Shown in pieces: positions 54,896 through 64,000 of a stretch of DNA of 64,000 bases. Every line of letters begins with the position of its first letter. The stretch's first letter is position 1. The notes under the pieces are model-generated. The model was given only the letters and a program-made list of their open reading frames with translations, did not search any database and was not told the DNA's origin. The DNA comes from Secundilactobacillus silagincola. Its GTDB lineage: Bacteria; Bacillota; Bacilli; Lactobacillales; Lactobacillaceae. Location: contig NZ_BCMJ01000002.1 of NCBI RefSeq assembly GCF_002583405.1, forward strand, positions 124,001 to 188,000, given 5' to 3'. Made by a program: the position numbers and the translations under genes.

Positions 54896-54896
54896 A

Positions 54897-55811
54897 ATGG
54901 CTGAAAATGAAGAACGTTTACGTCGAACGATGATGTTTGTTCCTGGTAATAACCCAGCAATGGTGAAGGATGCCGGTATCTATGGTGCCGACTCCATCAT
55001 GTTTGACCTGGAAGATTCCGTTTCACTGTCAGAAAAAGACGCTGCTCGTGTTTTAGTTTACGAAGCACTCCAAACGCAAGACTACGGTAATGCTGAATTG
55101 GTTGTCCGGGTCAACGGCCAAGACACTGAATTCTATGCCAATGATGTTAAAGCCATGGTTAAGGCCGGCATCGATGTGATTCGTTTGCCAAAAGCTGAAT
55201 CAGCTGACATGGTCAAACAACTTGAGACTGATATCTTAGCTGCTGAAAAAGAATTTGGCAGAGAAGAGGGTTCAACTCATCTCATGGCTGCTATTGAAAG
55301 TGCTAAGGGTGTTTTAAACGCACCTCAAATCGCTGCAGCTTCTGATCGGATGATTGGGATCGCTTTATCAGCCGAAGATTACACCACGGATATGAAGACT
55401 CACCGTTACCCAGATGGTGCTGAACTCGAATTTGCCCGTAACATGGTGCTTCACGCTGCTCGTGCAGCCGGTGTGGCAGCCTTTGATACCGTCTTTACCA
55501 ACATGGACGACACTGAAGGTTTCTACCGTGAAACGGAATACATTCACCAGCTCGGTTTCGACGGCAAGTCACTGGTTAACCCTCGTCAAATTGAAATGGT
55601 TAACAAGGTCTACGAACCAACTGAAAAAGAAGTATTGAACGCTAAGAACGTGATCAACGCCATTGAAGAGGCCCGCCTTAAGGGTTCAGGTGTGATTTCA
55701 ATGAACGGTCAAATGGTTGACCGTCCAGTTGTTTTACGTGCACAACGTGTCATGCGGCTCGCAAAAGCGTCCAACCTAGTTGATGAGGAGGGTAATTACA
55801 TTGAAAAATAG
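54897..55811 (+). CDS. citE: citrate lyase beta subunit (citryl-ACP lyase)
   Basis: 304 residues, TIM barrel of the HpcH/HpaI type: [32 protein letters not shown] holds metal and substrate residues. Cleaves citryl-ACP to acetyl-ACP and oxaloacetate. ATG 54897 follows the citD stop by one base with GGGAGG upstream; the earlier start at 54804 is inside citD and unsupported. Confidence 0.95.
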   Translation: MAENEERLRRTMMFVPGNNPAMVKDAGIYGADSIMFDLEDSVSLSEKDAARVLVYEALQTQDYGNAELVVRVNGQDTEFYANDVKAMVKAGIDVIRLPKAESADMVKQLETDILAAEKEFGREEGSTHLMAAIESAKGVLNAPQIAAASDRMIGIALSAEDYTTDMKTHRYPDGAELEFARNMVLHAARAAGVAAFDTVFTNMDDTEGFYRETEYIHQLGFDGKSLVNPRQIEMVNKVYEPTEKEVLNAKNVINAIEEARLKGSGVISMNGQMVDRPVVLRAQRVMRLAKASNLVDEEGNYIEK

Positions 55812-57339
55812 TGTTAATCGCGACTTACCAGAAGATGTCATGAAAGACTTAAACTACCAACCATTTGAATCCACTGAAATTGGTCATCCCGAGATTCAGC
55901 GGGTTGCCCCTAAAGTTCACGTTTCAACCGGTGACGACAAGGTAGTTACCTCAATCAAGCAAGTAATCAAAGATACCTTAAAAGATGGTATGACGATTTC
56001 GTTCCATCACCACTTCCGAAACGGTGATTTTGTGTTTAATATGGTGATGCGCGAAATCATCGATGCTGGCTACAAGGACTTAACCTTGGCGCCATCGTCT
56101 TTGACTGGCGTCATGAATGATTTAGTGATCGAAGCTATTAAGGCTGGTACCATTACGCACATTACTAGTTCTGGGATGCGTGGTTCATTGGGCGATTTTG
56201 TCTCACATGGTGGTTTAAAGAGCCCAGTTATCTTCCGTTCACATGGTAACCGTGCCCGTGCAATCGAACACGGCGACATTAAGATCGATGTTGCATTCTT
56301 GGGTGTGCCTAACGCAGATGCGCTTGGTAATGCCAATGGTATGGAAGGTGACGCTGTCTTTGGTTCATTGGGTTATGCCTTAATGGATGCCCAATATGCT
56401 GACAAGGTTGTTTTACTGACTGACAACATCGTTAGTTATCCAAACACGCCAGCTTCAATCAAGCAGACTCAAGTGGACTACGTGGTTAAAGTTGATAAGG
56501 TAGGGGATCCTGACAAGATTGGTTCAGGCGCCACTCGTTTCACTAAAGACCCTAAAGAACTGAAGATTGCATCAACGGTTAACGATGTTATTGTGAACTC
56601 ACCTTACTTCAAGGATGGCTTCTCATTCCAAACTGGTTCAGGTGGTGCGGCCTTAGCTGTTACCCGTTACCTGCGTCAGGCTATGATTGATAATAAGATT
56701 AAAGCTTCCTTCGCATTAGGTGGGATTACAAAGCCAACGACTGATTTGTTAAAAGAAGGCTTAGTCGACAAAGTCATGGATGTTCAAGACTTTGACAAAG
56801 GTGCTGCTGAATCAATGCATACCAGCGCCAACCAACAAGAAATCGATGCGTCATGGTACGCTGATCCTGATAACAAAGGCGCCATGGTTGATCAATTAGA
56901 CGTTGTGATCTTAAGTGCCTTGGAAATTGACACTAAGTTCAATGTGAACGTTATGTCAGGTTCTGACGGTGTCATTCGTGGCGCTATTGGTGGTCACCAA
57001 GATGCTGCAACGGCTAAGTTGACCATCATCTCTGCCCCACTAGTTCGTGGCCGTATCGCAACCGTTGTGCCAGATGTAACCACTGTTGTTACTCCAGGTG
57101 ACTCAGTTGACGTTCTGGTAACCGAATACGGGATTGCCATTAACCCTAAGCGGAAGGACCTTCAAGAAGCACTTGGTAATTTACCTGGTGTGCCAGTTTA
57201 CAAGATTGAAGACCTCCAAAAGCTGGCTGAACAAAAAGTAGGCAAACCAAAGCCACTTGAATTCACTGATCGGACCGTTGCCATGATTGAATACCGTGAC
57301 GGCTCAATCATCGATACCATTAAAGAAGTTAAAGACTAA
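55801..57339 (+). CDS. citF: citrate lyase alpha subunit (citrate:acetyl-ACP transferase)
   Basis: 512 residues. [20 protein letters not shown] and [18 protein letters not shown] are hallmarks. It exchanges the acetyl group on CitD for citrate. TTG 55801 is set by GGAGGG eight bases upstream; the gene overlaps citE by 11 bases. Confidence 0.95.
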   Translation: MKNSVNRDLPEDVMKDLNYQPFESTEIGHPEIQRVAPKVHVSTGDDKVVTSIKQVIKDTLKDGMTISFHHHFRNGDFVFNMVMREIIDAGYKDLTLAPSSLTGVMNDLVIEAIKAGTITHITSSGMRGSLGDFVSHGGLKSPVIFRSHGNRARAIEHGDIKIDVAFLGVPNADALGNANGMEGDAVFGSLGYALMDAQYADKVVLLTDNIVSYPNTPASIKQTQVDYVVKVDKVGDPDKIGSGATRFTKDPKELKIASTVNDVIVNSPYFKDGFSFQTGSGGAALAVTRYLRQAMIDNKIKASFALGGITKPTTDLLKEGLVDKVMDVQDFDKGAAESMHTSANQQEIDASWYADPDNKGAMVDQLDVVILSALEIDTKFNVNVMSGSDGVIRGAIGGHQDAATAKLTIISAPLVRGRIATVVPDVTTVVTPGDSVDVLVTEYGIAINPKRKDLQEALGNLPGVPVYKIEDLQKLAEQKVGKPKPLEFTDRTVAMIEYRDGSIIDTIKEVKD

Positions 57340-57375
57340 ATTAGAGAATCGTTATTCCCTGAAAGGACTGAGTTG

Positions 57376-57930
57376 ATGACCGCCATTTTTCAAACTGGTC
57401 AGCCGCAAGAAATCACTGATGTGCTTGATAATCGCGATGCGCGGGTGGCACTGCAGCAGCAATTGCTGACGCGTTATCCAAACGAAACGCTGATCGCCAT
57501 TAAACTGAATATTCCTGGGCCAATTAAAAACAACCAGCAGATCAAGCAGCTGTTTACTGCTGGGATGCAACGTTTTTACGACCAGTTAAAGGCGCAGACT
57601 CGGCACTTTCAAACGGTGACGCAGTGGGATAAGCCAACGGGTAATGAACTATTCATGACCGTTGAACTTGACCCCGCAACTGTGAAACAGTTAGCCGTTA
57701 AATTTGAAGACCACGACCACCTTGGACGACTATTTGACGTGGATGTGCTTCACGCTGGCCGTGAGCGGGCACTGTCCCGTTCTGACTTTGATTTGCCAGT
57801 ACGTAAATGTCTGATTTGTAATCGAGAAGCGAAGGATTGCGCCCGTTCCAGACGTCATTCGGTAGCGGAACTACAAGCCCGAATCAGTGAGATTTATACT
57901 GCTGAATTCGCATCTGCGGGAGGACATTAG
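57376..57930 (+). CDS. citX: apo-citrate lyase phosphoribosyl-dephospho-CoA transferase
   Basis: 184 residues. Attaches the prosthetic group to CitD. LGRLFDVDVLHAGRERALSRSDF and RKCLICNREAKDCARSRRHS are family motifs, with Cys residues as usual. AAAGGACTGAG upstream. Two bases before citG. Confidence 0.94.
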   Translation: MTAIFQTGQPQEITDVLDNRDARVALQQQLLTRYPNETLIAIKLNIPGPIKNNQQIKQLFTAGMQRFYDQLKAQTRHFQTVTQWDKPTGNELFMTVELDPATVKQLAVKFEDHDHLGRLFDVDVLHAGRERALSRSDFDLPVRKCLICNREAKDCARSRRHSVAELQARISEIYTAEFASAGGH

Positions 57931-57932
57931 AC

Positions 57933-58781
57933 ATGGATGCAACTGAAAAGGACGCGTTAGTTGGCGATGCATTACGTGCACTGCTATACGAAGTTAGCGT
58001 CAATCCAAAGCCTGGTTTAGTCGACCCAGTGTCTAGCGGTCCTCATCCTGACATGGACGTCTTCACCTTTATTGATAGTTCCATGAGTCTGAGACAGTAT
58101 TTCAGCCGTTGCGTTGAGCAGGGTACCACGTTTCAGGGTGATGATCTCAGAGCGTTGTTCTTAGCGATTCGTCCGGCTGGTGTTGAGGCCGAAAAAGATA
58201 TGTTTGAGGCGACTAAGGGTGTTAATACGCATAAGGGTGCCATCTTTTCCCTGGGAATTTTGGTGACGGCAGATGCCTACCATGCTAACCATAGCGACCT
58301 GTCGATACAGAAGATTGTTCAGCTAATGTTGAAGGATCTAACCGTCAACGATTTTAAAGGGTTAGCGGATAAGGCACCTGAAACATTAACCGCTGGGGAA
58401 AAAGAGTATTTAACCTATGGCATTAAAGGTATTCGTGGTGAAGCCGAAGCAGGTTTTCCAACGGTGATGAACATTGCTTTACCAGCTTTACGTCAGCATC
58501 AGGGAACTAAGAATCAGCGGTTACTTGATACCTTGATGACCATCGTGGGTAATAGCGTAGATACTAATCTAGTAAAACGCGCTAAAACCAACGATATCGT
58601 TGCCTGGGCTCGTTTACAGTCAGAACGGTACTTCGCTTTAGGCGGCAGTCGAACAGTCCAAGGAATGGCATTTCTTGACGAATTAAACGAGATTTTTACC
58701 GCACGTAACCTCAGTTTGGGTGGATCAGCGGATTTGCTGATCTTAACGATTTTTATGGGGCTGCGTGAGGGCGTTATTTAG
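57933..58781 (+). CDS. citG: triphosphoribosyl-dephospho-CoA synthase
   Basis: 282 residues; makes the citrate lyase prosthetic group precursor from dephospho-CoA and ATP. VNPKPGLVDPVSSGPHPDMD and GVNTHKGAIFSLGIL are the family motifs, with GGSADLLILT at the end. AGGACATTAGAC precedes the ATG. Last gene of the operon; a terminator follows. Confidence 0.95.
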   Translation: MDATEKDALVGDALRALLYEVSVNPKPGLVDPVSSGPHPDMDVFTFIDSSMSLRQYFSRCVEQGTTFQGDDLRALFLAIRPAGVEAEKDMFEATKGVNTHKGAIFSLGILVTADAYHANHSDLSIQKIVQLMLKDLTVNDFKGLADKAPETLTAGEKEYLTYGIKGIRGEAEAGFPTVMNIALPALRQHQGTKNQRLLDTLMTIVGNSVDTNLVKRAKTNDIVAWARLQSERYFALGGSRTVQGMAFLDELNEIFTARNLSLGGSADLLILTIFMGLREGVI

Positions 58782-58799
58782 AGCTTAAAACTAAATAGT

Positions 58800-58834
58800 A
58801 AAAAGCGGATACCTTTTTTGGGGTATCCGCTTTT
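58800..58834. terminator. cit operon terminator
   Basis: AAAAAGCGGATACC, 7-base loop, GGTATCCGCTTTT. Serves the convergent nucleoside hydrolase gene too. Confidence 0.94.
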
Positions 58835-58850
58835 GCTATCTATATAGGAG

Positions 58851-59789
58851 TTAATTAGTAGCGAGTTTAGCTAGTTCATCAATTTTATCGAAAAACGCTT
58901 CAGCGTGAACGTTGGTGACGAAGGTAATGTCACGTCCGTTTTCGGTGATGAAGGTCCGGCCTTCAGAAGGTGCGTGGTCGATCACATCACTTTTAACGGC
59001 GATTGAATCAACTAAATCGGGATAGTTACTGATTAGAGTCGTTAAAACGTCCCAAAGGTAGTAAGTCGAATTGGCTTCAAAGGAATGGACGAGTGAATAT
59101 CCCTGACCAATTAAATCAAGAGCTGGATACTGCCGTTGTTTGGCCCAGCGTGTTCTTAATTCTTTAGTCAATGGGACTTGGTCCGTACTATCCAAGCCCA
59201 CCATGGTAATCTTTAACGGTGAGTCCCAAACTTTCTTCACTGCTTGTGCATCCCAGTAAGCGTTCCATTCAACTGTACCGTCTTGCCCAGGTTCTGCAAC
59301 GTTTCCTTGGCTGTTCATGGCACCGCCCATCCAGAATAGCTGCTCAATGTTGTCAGAGATTGTTGGATCAGTGGCCAACGCACGAGCTAAGTCAGTTAAC
59401 GGTCCTGTCATCACGAGGGTGACAGGTGTGTCGGATTGTTTGATGGCATCGACCATGTCCAGATGGGCTGGTTTTGTTGCCAACGGTGTTTTTGGTTCAC
59501 CATGTTCGTTTAGAATGGGGAAGTCATCAAACGAAAAAGCGCTTAACCGCCATTCTTTAGGAAACTGATGTGCTGGTCGTGAATTCGATTTAGCCACGGT
59601 AGCTGGTTTACGACCCTCATGACCAAACCGGTCAATGATTTTCCGGGAAGCAGAAGATGCAGGATCGACATAGCCGTCAGCATCGATAACACCGACACCA
59701 ATAAGATTAACATCGGGCATCTGAAGTAGCAGTAAAAGTGAAACCAGATCGTCGACGTTACCATCGTGATCAAAATAGACATTATGCAA
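58851..59789 (-). CDS. nucleoside hydrolase (ribonucleoside/inosine-uridine type)
   Basis: 312 residues. YFDHDGNVDDLVSLLLL is the calcium-binding N-terminal DxDxxxDD motif, VTLVMTGPLTDLARAL and FWMGGAM follow, and NAYWDAQAV carries a metal ligand. Hydrolyses nucleosides to base and ribose; substrate preference not readable. TTG start with GGAGG eight bases upstream. Confidence 0.9.
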   Translation of the reverse strand: MHNVYFDHDGNVDDLVSLLLLLQMPDVNLIGVGVIDADGYVDPASSASRKIIDRFGHEGRKPATVAKSNSRPAHQFPKEWRLSAFSFDDFPILNEHGEPKTPLATKPAHLDMVDAIKQSDTPVTLVMTGPLTDLARALATDPTISDNIEQLFWMGGAMNSQGNVAEPGQDGTVEWNAYWDAQAVKKVWDSPLKITMVGLDSTDQVPLTKELRTRWAKQRQYPALDLIGQGYSLVHSFEANSTYYLWDVLTTLISNYPDLVDSIAVKSDVIDHAPSEGRTFITENGRDITFVTNVHAEAFFDKIDELAKLATN

Positions 59790-59864
59790 GGGAAAGACCT
59801 CCAGTTATTTTTAGCCAAAATTTAGTGATAACCGTACTTGGGGTTCTACGCGTCAATATAGTCT

Positions 59865-59983
59865 AAATGTGTTCAAACAGGCAGAGAGCTACATGTAAGC
59901 AGATAACGCTAATAATCCAAGCCCAAGATTTTTAGCATTATCCACTTACACTCCGCTCTCTAAACGCCTGTTTTCACACTCTA
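59865..59983 (-). repeat. hairpin element F
   Basis: On the minus strand it starts TAGAGTGTGAAAACAGGCG, where TAG is the pepO stop. AAACAGGC/GCCTGTTT (A to G against T to C compared with elements A and E), AGAGAG/CTCTCT, then TGTAAG ... CTTACA and GCTAA/TTAGC, with the AAAC bulge equivalent to GTTT. Same orientation as pepO. Confidence 0.88.
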
Positions 59984-61900
59984 CCAGATTTTCACACGAT
60001 CCTTCGGTGCCTTATACATCTTATCGCCCGGTTGAATGTTGAAAGTGCTAAAGAAATCATCGAGGTTTTGAACTTGAACGTTGGCCCGCAGTTTGGCTGG
60101 CGCATGAACGTCAATGGACAGCAATAGTTGTTCGCGTTCCGGAGTAGCCTTTTGGCGCCAAATCTTGGCCCAGTTGAGGAAGAAAGCGTTCAGATCCACG
60201 TCCGGTTCACCTTTAGCTGCTTCCAACGCACAGCTAAGGCCGCCACCATCAGCAATGTTTTCAGAAACGGTCAGCTTACCATTTACTTTTTGACCGGCGT
60301 AAGGCAGACCATCGAATTCTTTCACCATGTTTTCTGCTAATTCATGGAAGTGTTCATTGTCTTTTTTCGTCCACCAGTTGTTGAGACTGCCGTTTTCGTC
60401 AAATAACGAACCGTTATTATCAAAAGCGTGAGAAATTTCGTGGGCAATCACGGCACCGATACCGCCAAAGTTTTCACTGGAAGACTGTTTCAAGCTGTAG
60501 AACGGTGCTTGCAGGATCGCTGCTGGGAACACAATGATGTTGTAGAAGGGGTGGAAGTAGGCGTTCACAGTTGAGGCACTCATTTCCCAACGGCTTCTGT
60601 CAACGGGTTGATTCCAGCGTGCAAAATCGTCTTCGTTACGGATGCGGGTGAATGTCATCAAGTTGGACAGCACGCTACCGCCTTCACTAGCAGTAGTGAC
60701 TTTGAATTTACTGTAGAGTGGGTCAATCTTGTCTGGATAGCCGACTTGAATGCCTAATTTATCAAGCTTCAAAATCGCTTTTTCACGGGTTGCTTTACCA
60801 AGCCAGGTATTGTTAGCCAGGCGTTTCTTATAAACGTTGACCATTTTGACGACCATGTCATGAACGTCTTGCTTAGCAGCTTCGCCAAAGTATTTGCGGC
60901 CATAGTAGTCACCAACGACTTGGTCAAAGGTGCCGGTAGCTAAATCATAAGCGGCTTTTTCTTGGCTACGAGCTTCTTTACGGCCACTCATCGCACGGCC
61001 ATAGATGGTGCTAGTTTGACGCTGCTCGTCGGTTAAATAGCTGGATAAGCCCATTACCGTCTTAAACAAGAGCCAGCTCTTCATCATCTGGAAGTGATCA
61101 TCGGTCAGTAGATCACCTAAAGCATCGAAGAAGGCCGGTTCCGTTGCGATAATTTTTTCAGGTGTGCCATGAACCAGAGTCGTGATAGCGGTTCTCAGAT
61201 CCAATTTATTAGTGCTATCGGCAATCTGGTCAAGTGTTCGTGGATTGTACATCTTACTGTAATCAGCACCTTCTTCGGCTGATTTAACGTGAGGTGCAAT
61301 CAGTTTATCAAAGGCGGTTGCTTGTTCAATGATAGTTTTAGCTTTTGATGTTTCGTACCCAGCTTGTTCGAATAACTGAGTCATCATCTTCTCCAGAACT
61401 GGCATTAACTGTTTAGCCGCCTGGTTATCCTTTTCATAATAGGTCTTATCGGGCAAGAATAAGCGTGGTCCGCTAGCAAACAGTGCATACTTAGTGGAAT
61501 CCTTCATATCTGAATCAATATCCAGTGAGAAAGGTGTTGGCAGACCGGCTAAAATCCAGTCAGCCAGCTGGTCACTGAGATCTTGATAGTTGTTAAGTGC
61601 TTCGATGCGGTCAAGGTAGGGTTTTAATGGTGCACTGCCGTCTTTTTCCCGCTTATCAAAGTCACTAACAAGTTCATAGAATTTCTTAAATTCATTCATT
61701 TCATCGTTTTCAGGTGTTAATTTACCCGCTAATAAATCCTTAAAGTCGGCCATTAACGTTTTTTCAATCCCATCCGAGAGGTCGGTAAACCCACCTGTAG
61801 TTGAGTGGTCGCCAGGGATGGTGGCTGTTTTAAGCCATTCGCCGTTTACAGCGTCGTATAAATCAGTTTTTATTAAATCTTGATCAATTTTATCTGCCAT
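59981..61900 (-). CDS. pepO: M13-family endopeptidase PepO
   Basis: 639 residues, cytoplasmic oligopeptidase of the neprilysin type without signal peptide. VIAHEISHAFDNNG has the HExxH zinc site, SENIADGGG the third ligand Glu, and VNAYFHPFYNIIVFPAAILQ precedes them. Start ATG with GGAGG. In lactobacilli it degrades imported oligopeptides. Its TAG stop doubles as the start of hairpin element F. Confidence 0.95.
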   Translation of the reverse strand: MADKIDQDLIKTDLYDAVNGEWLKTATIPGDHSTTGGFTDLSDGIEKTLMADFKDLLAGKLTPENDEMNEFKKFYELVSDFDKREKDGSAPLKPYLDRIEALNNYQDLSDQLADWILAGLPTPFSLDIDSDMKDSTKYALFASGPRLFLPDKTYYEKDNQAAKQLMPVLEKMMTQLFEQAGYETSKAKTIIEQATAFDKLIAPHVKSAEEGADYSKMYNPRTLDQIADSTNKLDLRTAITTLVHGTPEKIIATEPAFFDALGDLLTDDHFQMMKSWLLFKTVMGLSSYLTDEQRQTSTIYGRAMSGRKEARSQEKAAYDLATGTFDQVVGDYYGRKYFGEAAKQDVHDMVVKMVNVYKKRLANNTWLGKATREKAILKLDKLGIQVGYPDKIDPLYSKFKVTTASEGGSVLSNLMTFTRIRNEDDFARWNQPVDRSRWEMSASTVNAYFHPFYNIIVFPAAILQAPFYSLKQSSSENFGGIGAVIAHEISHAFDNNGSLFDENGSLNNWWTKKDNEHFHELAENMVKEFDGLPYAGQKVNGKLTVSENIADGGGLSCALEAAKGEPDVDLNAFFLNWAKIWRQKATPEREQLLLSIDVHAPAKLRANVQVQNLDDFFSTFNIQPGDKMYKAPKDRVKIW

Positions 61901-61982
61901 TTGATAACCTCCATCTGATTAGTAGACTGTTCTTATTATACTGCTACCCCAGTGGCTTTGATACAAGATTGATTACAAAAAG

Positions 61983-62022
61983 CCGGTCTCAAAGTTGTCA
62001 ATAAACTTCGAGACCCGCCAGA
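61983..62022 (-). terminator. terminator-like hairpin of the small gene at 62149
   Basis: CGGTCTCAAAGTT ... AAACTTCGAGACCCG with a bulged C; AAAA stands on the plus-strand side, giving a T-run on the minus strand. Confidence 0.6.
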
Positions 62023-62148
62023 TTTTGTAATTATCACTCAGTCGTATTTAGCTGAAAGATGAGACTATTCAATTAAATGTAATAGTGACTAAAACCAGCT
62101 TAGACTGTTAACGAATCGTTGGCCAGCCTTCATAACGTTAAACTCGTA

Positions 62149-62373
62149 CTAAATTTTCCACCAATTTTTTTCAATTACGGTAACGTTGTTTAAGTCTTCT
62201 AGTTCGAACCGTTCAATATCGCCATCATGGGTTAGGTAAAAAACACCGTCACTTGGGGAAGTATTTACCATTCCCGTGACAGCTTTAGATTGGCTTAACG
62301 TCAACTTGATCACCCAATTATGGTGATAGGCTTTTGTAATAGTAGATGATAAATCCTTGGTTGTTTCTTGCAT
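62149..62373 (-). CDS. small hypothetical protein
   Basis: 74 residues, not recognised, probably beta-rich (AVTGMVNTSPSDGVFYLTHDGDIERFELEDL), similar in pattern to small SH3-like proteins. GGGGGGATATCA before the ATG is a strong ribosome binding site. Monocistronic. Confidence 0.7.
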   Translation of the reverse strand: MQETTKDLSSTITKAYHHNWVIKLTLSQSKAVTGMVNTSPSDGVFYLTHDGDIERFELEDLNNVTVIEKNWWKI

Positions 62374-62562
62374 TGATATCCCCCCGATTTAAAAACTCAA
62401 GCTTCATTATAGGGAGCCAAAATATAGAATTCAATCTTGACATTTTGAGCAGGTCAAGCGACGTACTGTTGCGTGGCGATTTACCAAAGAAAAAATTTTT
62501 TGAACTCTTTTTTCATGAAAACAAAGGTGAAAATGCTCACATTATTTTGGTACATATTTTAA

Positions 62563-62576
62563 CGTTAGCGCTTTCA
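62563..62576. promoter_or_regulatory. cre-like site at the usp promoter
   Basis: CGTTAGCGCTTTCA matches TGWNANCGNTNWCA at 13 of 14 positions. It overlaps the promoter spacer (TTAACG ... TAGCAT) of the universal stress gene, a position that would give catabolite repression. Confidence 0.65.
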
Positions 62577-62619
62577 AATGTGGTAGCATAAAAGTAGAAA
62601 AGAAGCGGAGGTGTCATTC

Positions 62620-63048
62620 ATGTTTGAGAAAATTTTAGTTCCAATTGATGGCAGTGAGAATGCTTATCGGGCGCTTGATGCTGCGGTTGATATTGCGAAA
62701 CACTATGGGTCAAAGATCACGGTTGTCGCGATTGCTAACGATCAGAGTTACACTCAATATGGGGCAATTTTTGGCGACGACATTATGGCACACATGAAGG
62801 AACAGGCTGAAGAATCATTGCAGGCGGCTAAGACGCGTGCTAAGGATGCTGGCGTGGATGTAGAAACGGATTTTGAGGTCGGTATTCCAAAGCAGGCCAT
62901 TTCGGAGACCTTGCCAGATTTACTGGATACTACTTTGACCGTCATTGGTAAATCGGGTGTTCACGGTTTGAACCGAGCCATTATGGGATCAACTACCGGG
63001 TATGTGGTTCGTCGGTCAATCACGCCAGTTCTGGTTGTTGGTGAGTAG
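62620..63048 (+). CDS. universal stress protein (UspA family)
   Basis: 142 residues. ILVPIDGSENAYRALD at the N-terminus and the ATP-binding loop GKSGVHGLNRAIMGSTTGYV are complete, so ATP binding is likely. ATG 62620 follows GGAGGTG by six bases; GTG 62611 lies inside that site. A terminator follows. Confidence 0.94.
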   Translation: MFEKILVPIDGSENAYRALDAAVDIAKHYGSKITVVAIANDQSYTQYGAIFGDDIMAHMKEQAEESLQAAKTRAKDAGVDVETDFEVGIPKQAISETLPDLLDTTLTVIGKSGVHGLNRAIMGSTTGYVVRRSITPVLVVGE

Positions 63049-63072
63049 CATAAACGCGTAAAATTTAAGCTT

Positions 63073-63119
63073 AGAAAGCATGCATTTCGACTGATATTTA
63101 GTCGGGAGGCATGCTTTTT
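63073..63119 (+). terminator. usp terminator
   Basis: AGAAAGCATGC ... GCATGCTTTTTT with an inner CGACT/AGTCG stem. Confidence 0.92.
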
Positions 63120-63211
63120 TGAAACAAATAAACGACAAGTGTTTTTTCCATAAAATTAATGAGACTCATGGTAAACTTACGGTAATTTCAGTACGTGGGG
63201 GTGTGTAAGCC

Positions 63212-64000
63212 ATGTTGCACACGTTATTAAAATCGGTACGTGAATACCGGCTTCAAACGATTGTTTCACCATTGCTCGTAGTTTCAGAATCGGCCATTGA
63301 GACGTTTATTCCCTTTTTGATGGCTGCAATTATTGATCAGGGGATTCGTCCTGGTAATTTATCGGTTGTGATTAAGGTTGGCGTATTACTTTTACTGATG
63401 TCGGTGGTTTCACTGACGTTTGGTGCCGGTGCCAGTTGGGTTTCTAGTCAAGCGGCAGCTGGCTTTGCCAAGAATTTACGGCACGATATTTTCAGTCAAA
63501 TTCAAACCTTTTCCTTTCAAAATTTGGACCATTTTGCCACTTCAAGCTTAGTGACCCGGCTGACCACCGATATCACTAACATTCAAACGGCGTATCAAAT
63601 GCTGATCCGAGTGGCGGTTCGAGCCCCGTCCATGCTGTTGTTTTCAATCATCATGGCGTTTTTAGTCAGTCGGCAGGCGGGCTGGTTATTTGTTTGCGTT
63701 GTTCCGGTGCTGGCAATCGGGTTGTTCTGGATCGTTAAAAAATCTCGACCGCTTTTTAGGCAAGTTTTTCGTCAATACGATAAATTAAACCGGGTAGTCA
63801 GAGAAAATTTGCGTGGCATTCGGGTGGTGAAAACATACGGTCAGCAAGGTGCTGAAATCTCTAAATTTCGTCAGTCAGCAAAGGAAATCGCTGAGGTTTT
63901 TGCCAAAGCACAGCGGATCGTTGCCCTGAACATGCCACTGATGCAGTTTGTGATCAGTACGACCATGCTGATTTTATCCTGGCTGGGTGCTAAGTTGATT
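63212..64000 (+). CDS. ABC exporter, membrane half (3' end outside window)
   Basis: 263 codons from ATG 63212 (GGGGGTG upstream), open to the window end. It is the transmembrane domain of an ABC exporter: VVSESAIETFIPFLMAAIIDQGI, FGAGASWVSSQAAAGFAKNLRHDIF, DHFATSSLVTRLTTDITNIQ and ENLRGIRVVKTYGQQ are typical of the heterodimeric multidrug/lipid exporters in Lactobacillales. The ATPase domain and probable partner gene lie beyond the window. Confidence 0.9.
   Translation, partial: MLHTLLKSVREYRLQTIVSPLLVVSESAIETFIPFLMAAIIDQGIRPGNLSVVIKVGVLLLLMSVVSLTFGAGASWVSSQAAAGFAKNLRHDIFSQIQTFSFQNLDHFATSSLVTRLTTDITNIQTAYQMLIRVAVRAPSMLLFSIIMAFLVSRQAGWLFVCVVPVLAIGLFWIVKKSRPLFRQVFRQYDKLNRVVRENLRGIRVVKTYGQQGAEISKFRQSAKEIAEVFAKAQRIVALNMPLMQFVISTTMLILSWLGAKLI

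Overview
The window looks like chromosomal DNA of a lactic acid bacterium of the family Lactobacillaceae (Bacillota). It carries an L-lactate dehydrogenase, an L-lactate oxidase-type flavoenzyme, a complete citrate lyase cluster, a Leloir galactose operon, PepO, several DHA2-type drug exporters, AGGAGG ribosome binding sites, many TTG and GTG starts, and LacI/SorC-type sugar and acid regulators. I cannot fix the species from sequence alone. No rRNA, tRNA, CRISPR, prophage or IS transposase was seen. Gene content is ordinary core plus light accessory material.

Layout. 1-3833: 3' part of a diaminopimelate/lysine operon (dapA-dapB-aminotransferase-asd). 3835-4347: tandem array of hairpin repeats. 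4557-12246: recQ, an OppA-type lipoprotein, a MerR-like regulator, mutY (without a single cysteine), a DHA2 exporter and its small membrane partner. 12300-15280: small proteins, a cold-shock gene with a long leader, a possible small membrane toxin, a quinone-reductase-like operon and a paired SMR exporter. 15367-21730: KtrAB potassium uptake, cytosine deaminase, RNase HI, a UPF0316 protein and a sugar acetyltransferase. 21731-29327: a BCCT transporter that seems to start at ATT, a GGDEF protein, a D-2-hydroxyacid dehydrogenase, Ohr, a beta-phosphoglucomutase homologue with His in place of the acid/base Asp, and 3-methyladenine glycosylase. 29329-38546: menaquinone methyltransferase, map, a YugP-type metallopeptidase, a Crp/Fnr regulator, a second DHA2 exporter, a PEPCK/HPr-kinase-like P-loop protein, and an amidohydrolase/TetR pair sharing a 13-bp-arm palindrome. 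38622-42196: lactate oxidase, DUF2252, and a small secreted-peptide/membrane-protein locus. 42197-48903: phosphoglucomutase and galK-galE-galT-galR. 49224-51013: ldh and an alpha/beta hydrolase. 51115-58781: citI divergent from mae(citM)-citCDEFXG, with no citrate transporter in the window. 58851-64000: nucleoside hydrolase, pepO, a small unknown gene, a universal stress protein with a cre-like promoter, and the start of an ABC exporter.

How the genes work together. The dap operon feeds cell-wall DAP and lysine. The cit cluster splits citrate to acetate and oxaloacetate and decarboxylates the latter to pyruvate, which ldh reduces. The gal operon plus phosphoglucomutase moves galactose to glucose-6-phosphate. 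A short motif (TTTAGTAAAA) in front of both pgcA and galK suggests shared control.

Main unexplained signal. Nine copies of a roughly 120-bp hairpin element (A-D at 3836-4330, E 6425-6543, G 31016-31116, H 31174-31269, I 36384-36506, F 59865-59983) share one architecture while their stem sequences differ and stay paired through compensatory changes. Four copies sit at a stop codon in the sense direction, and in three of these the first bases of the element are the stop codon itself. They lack the U-tract of an intrinsic terminator.
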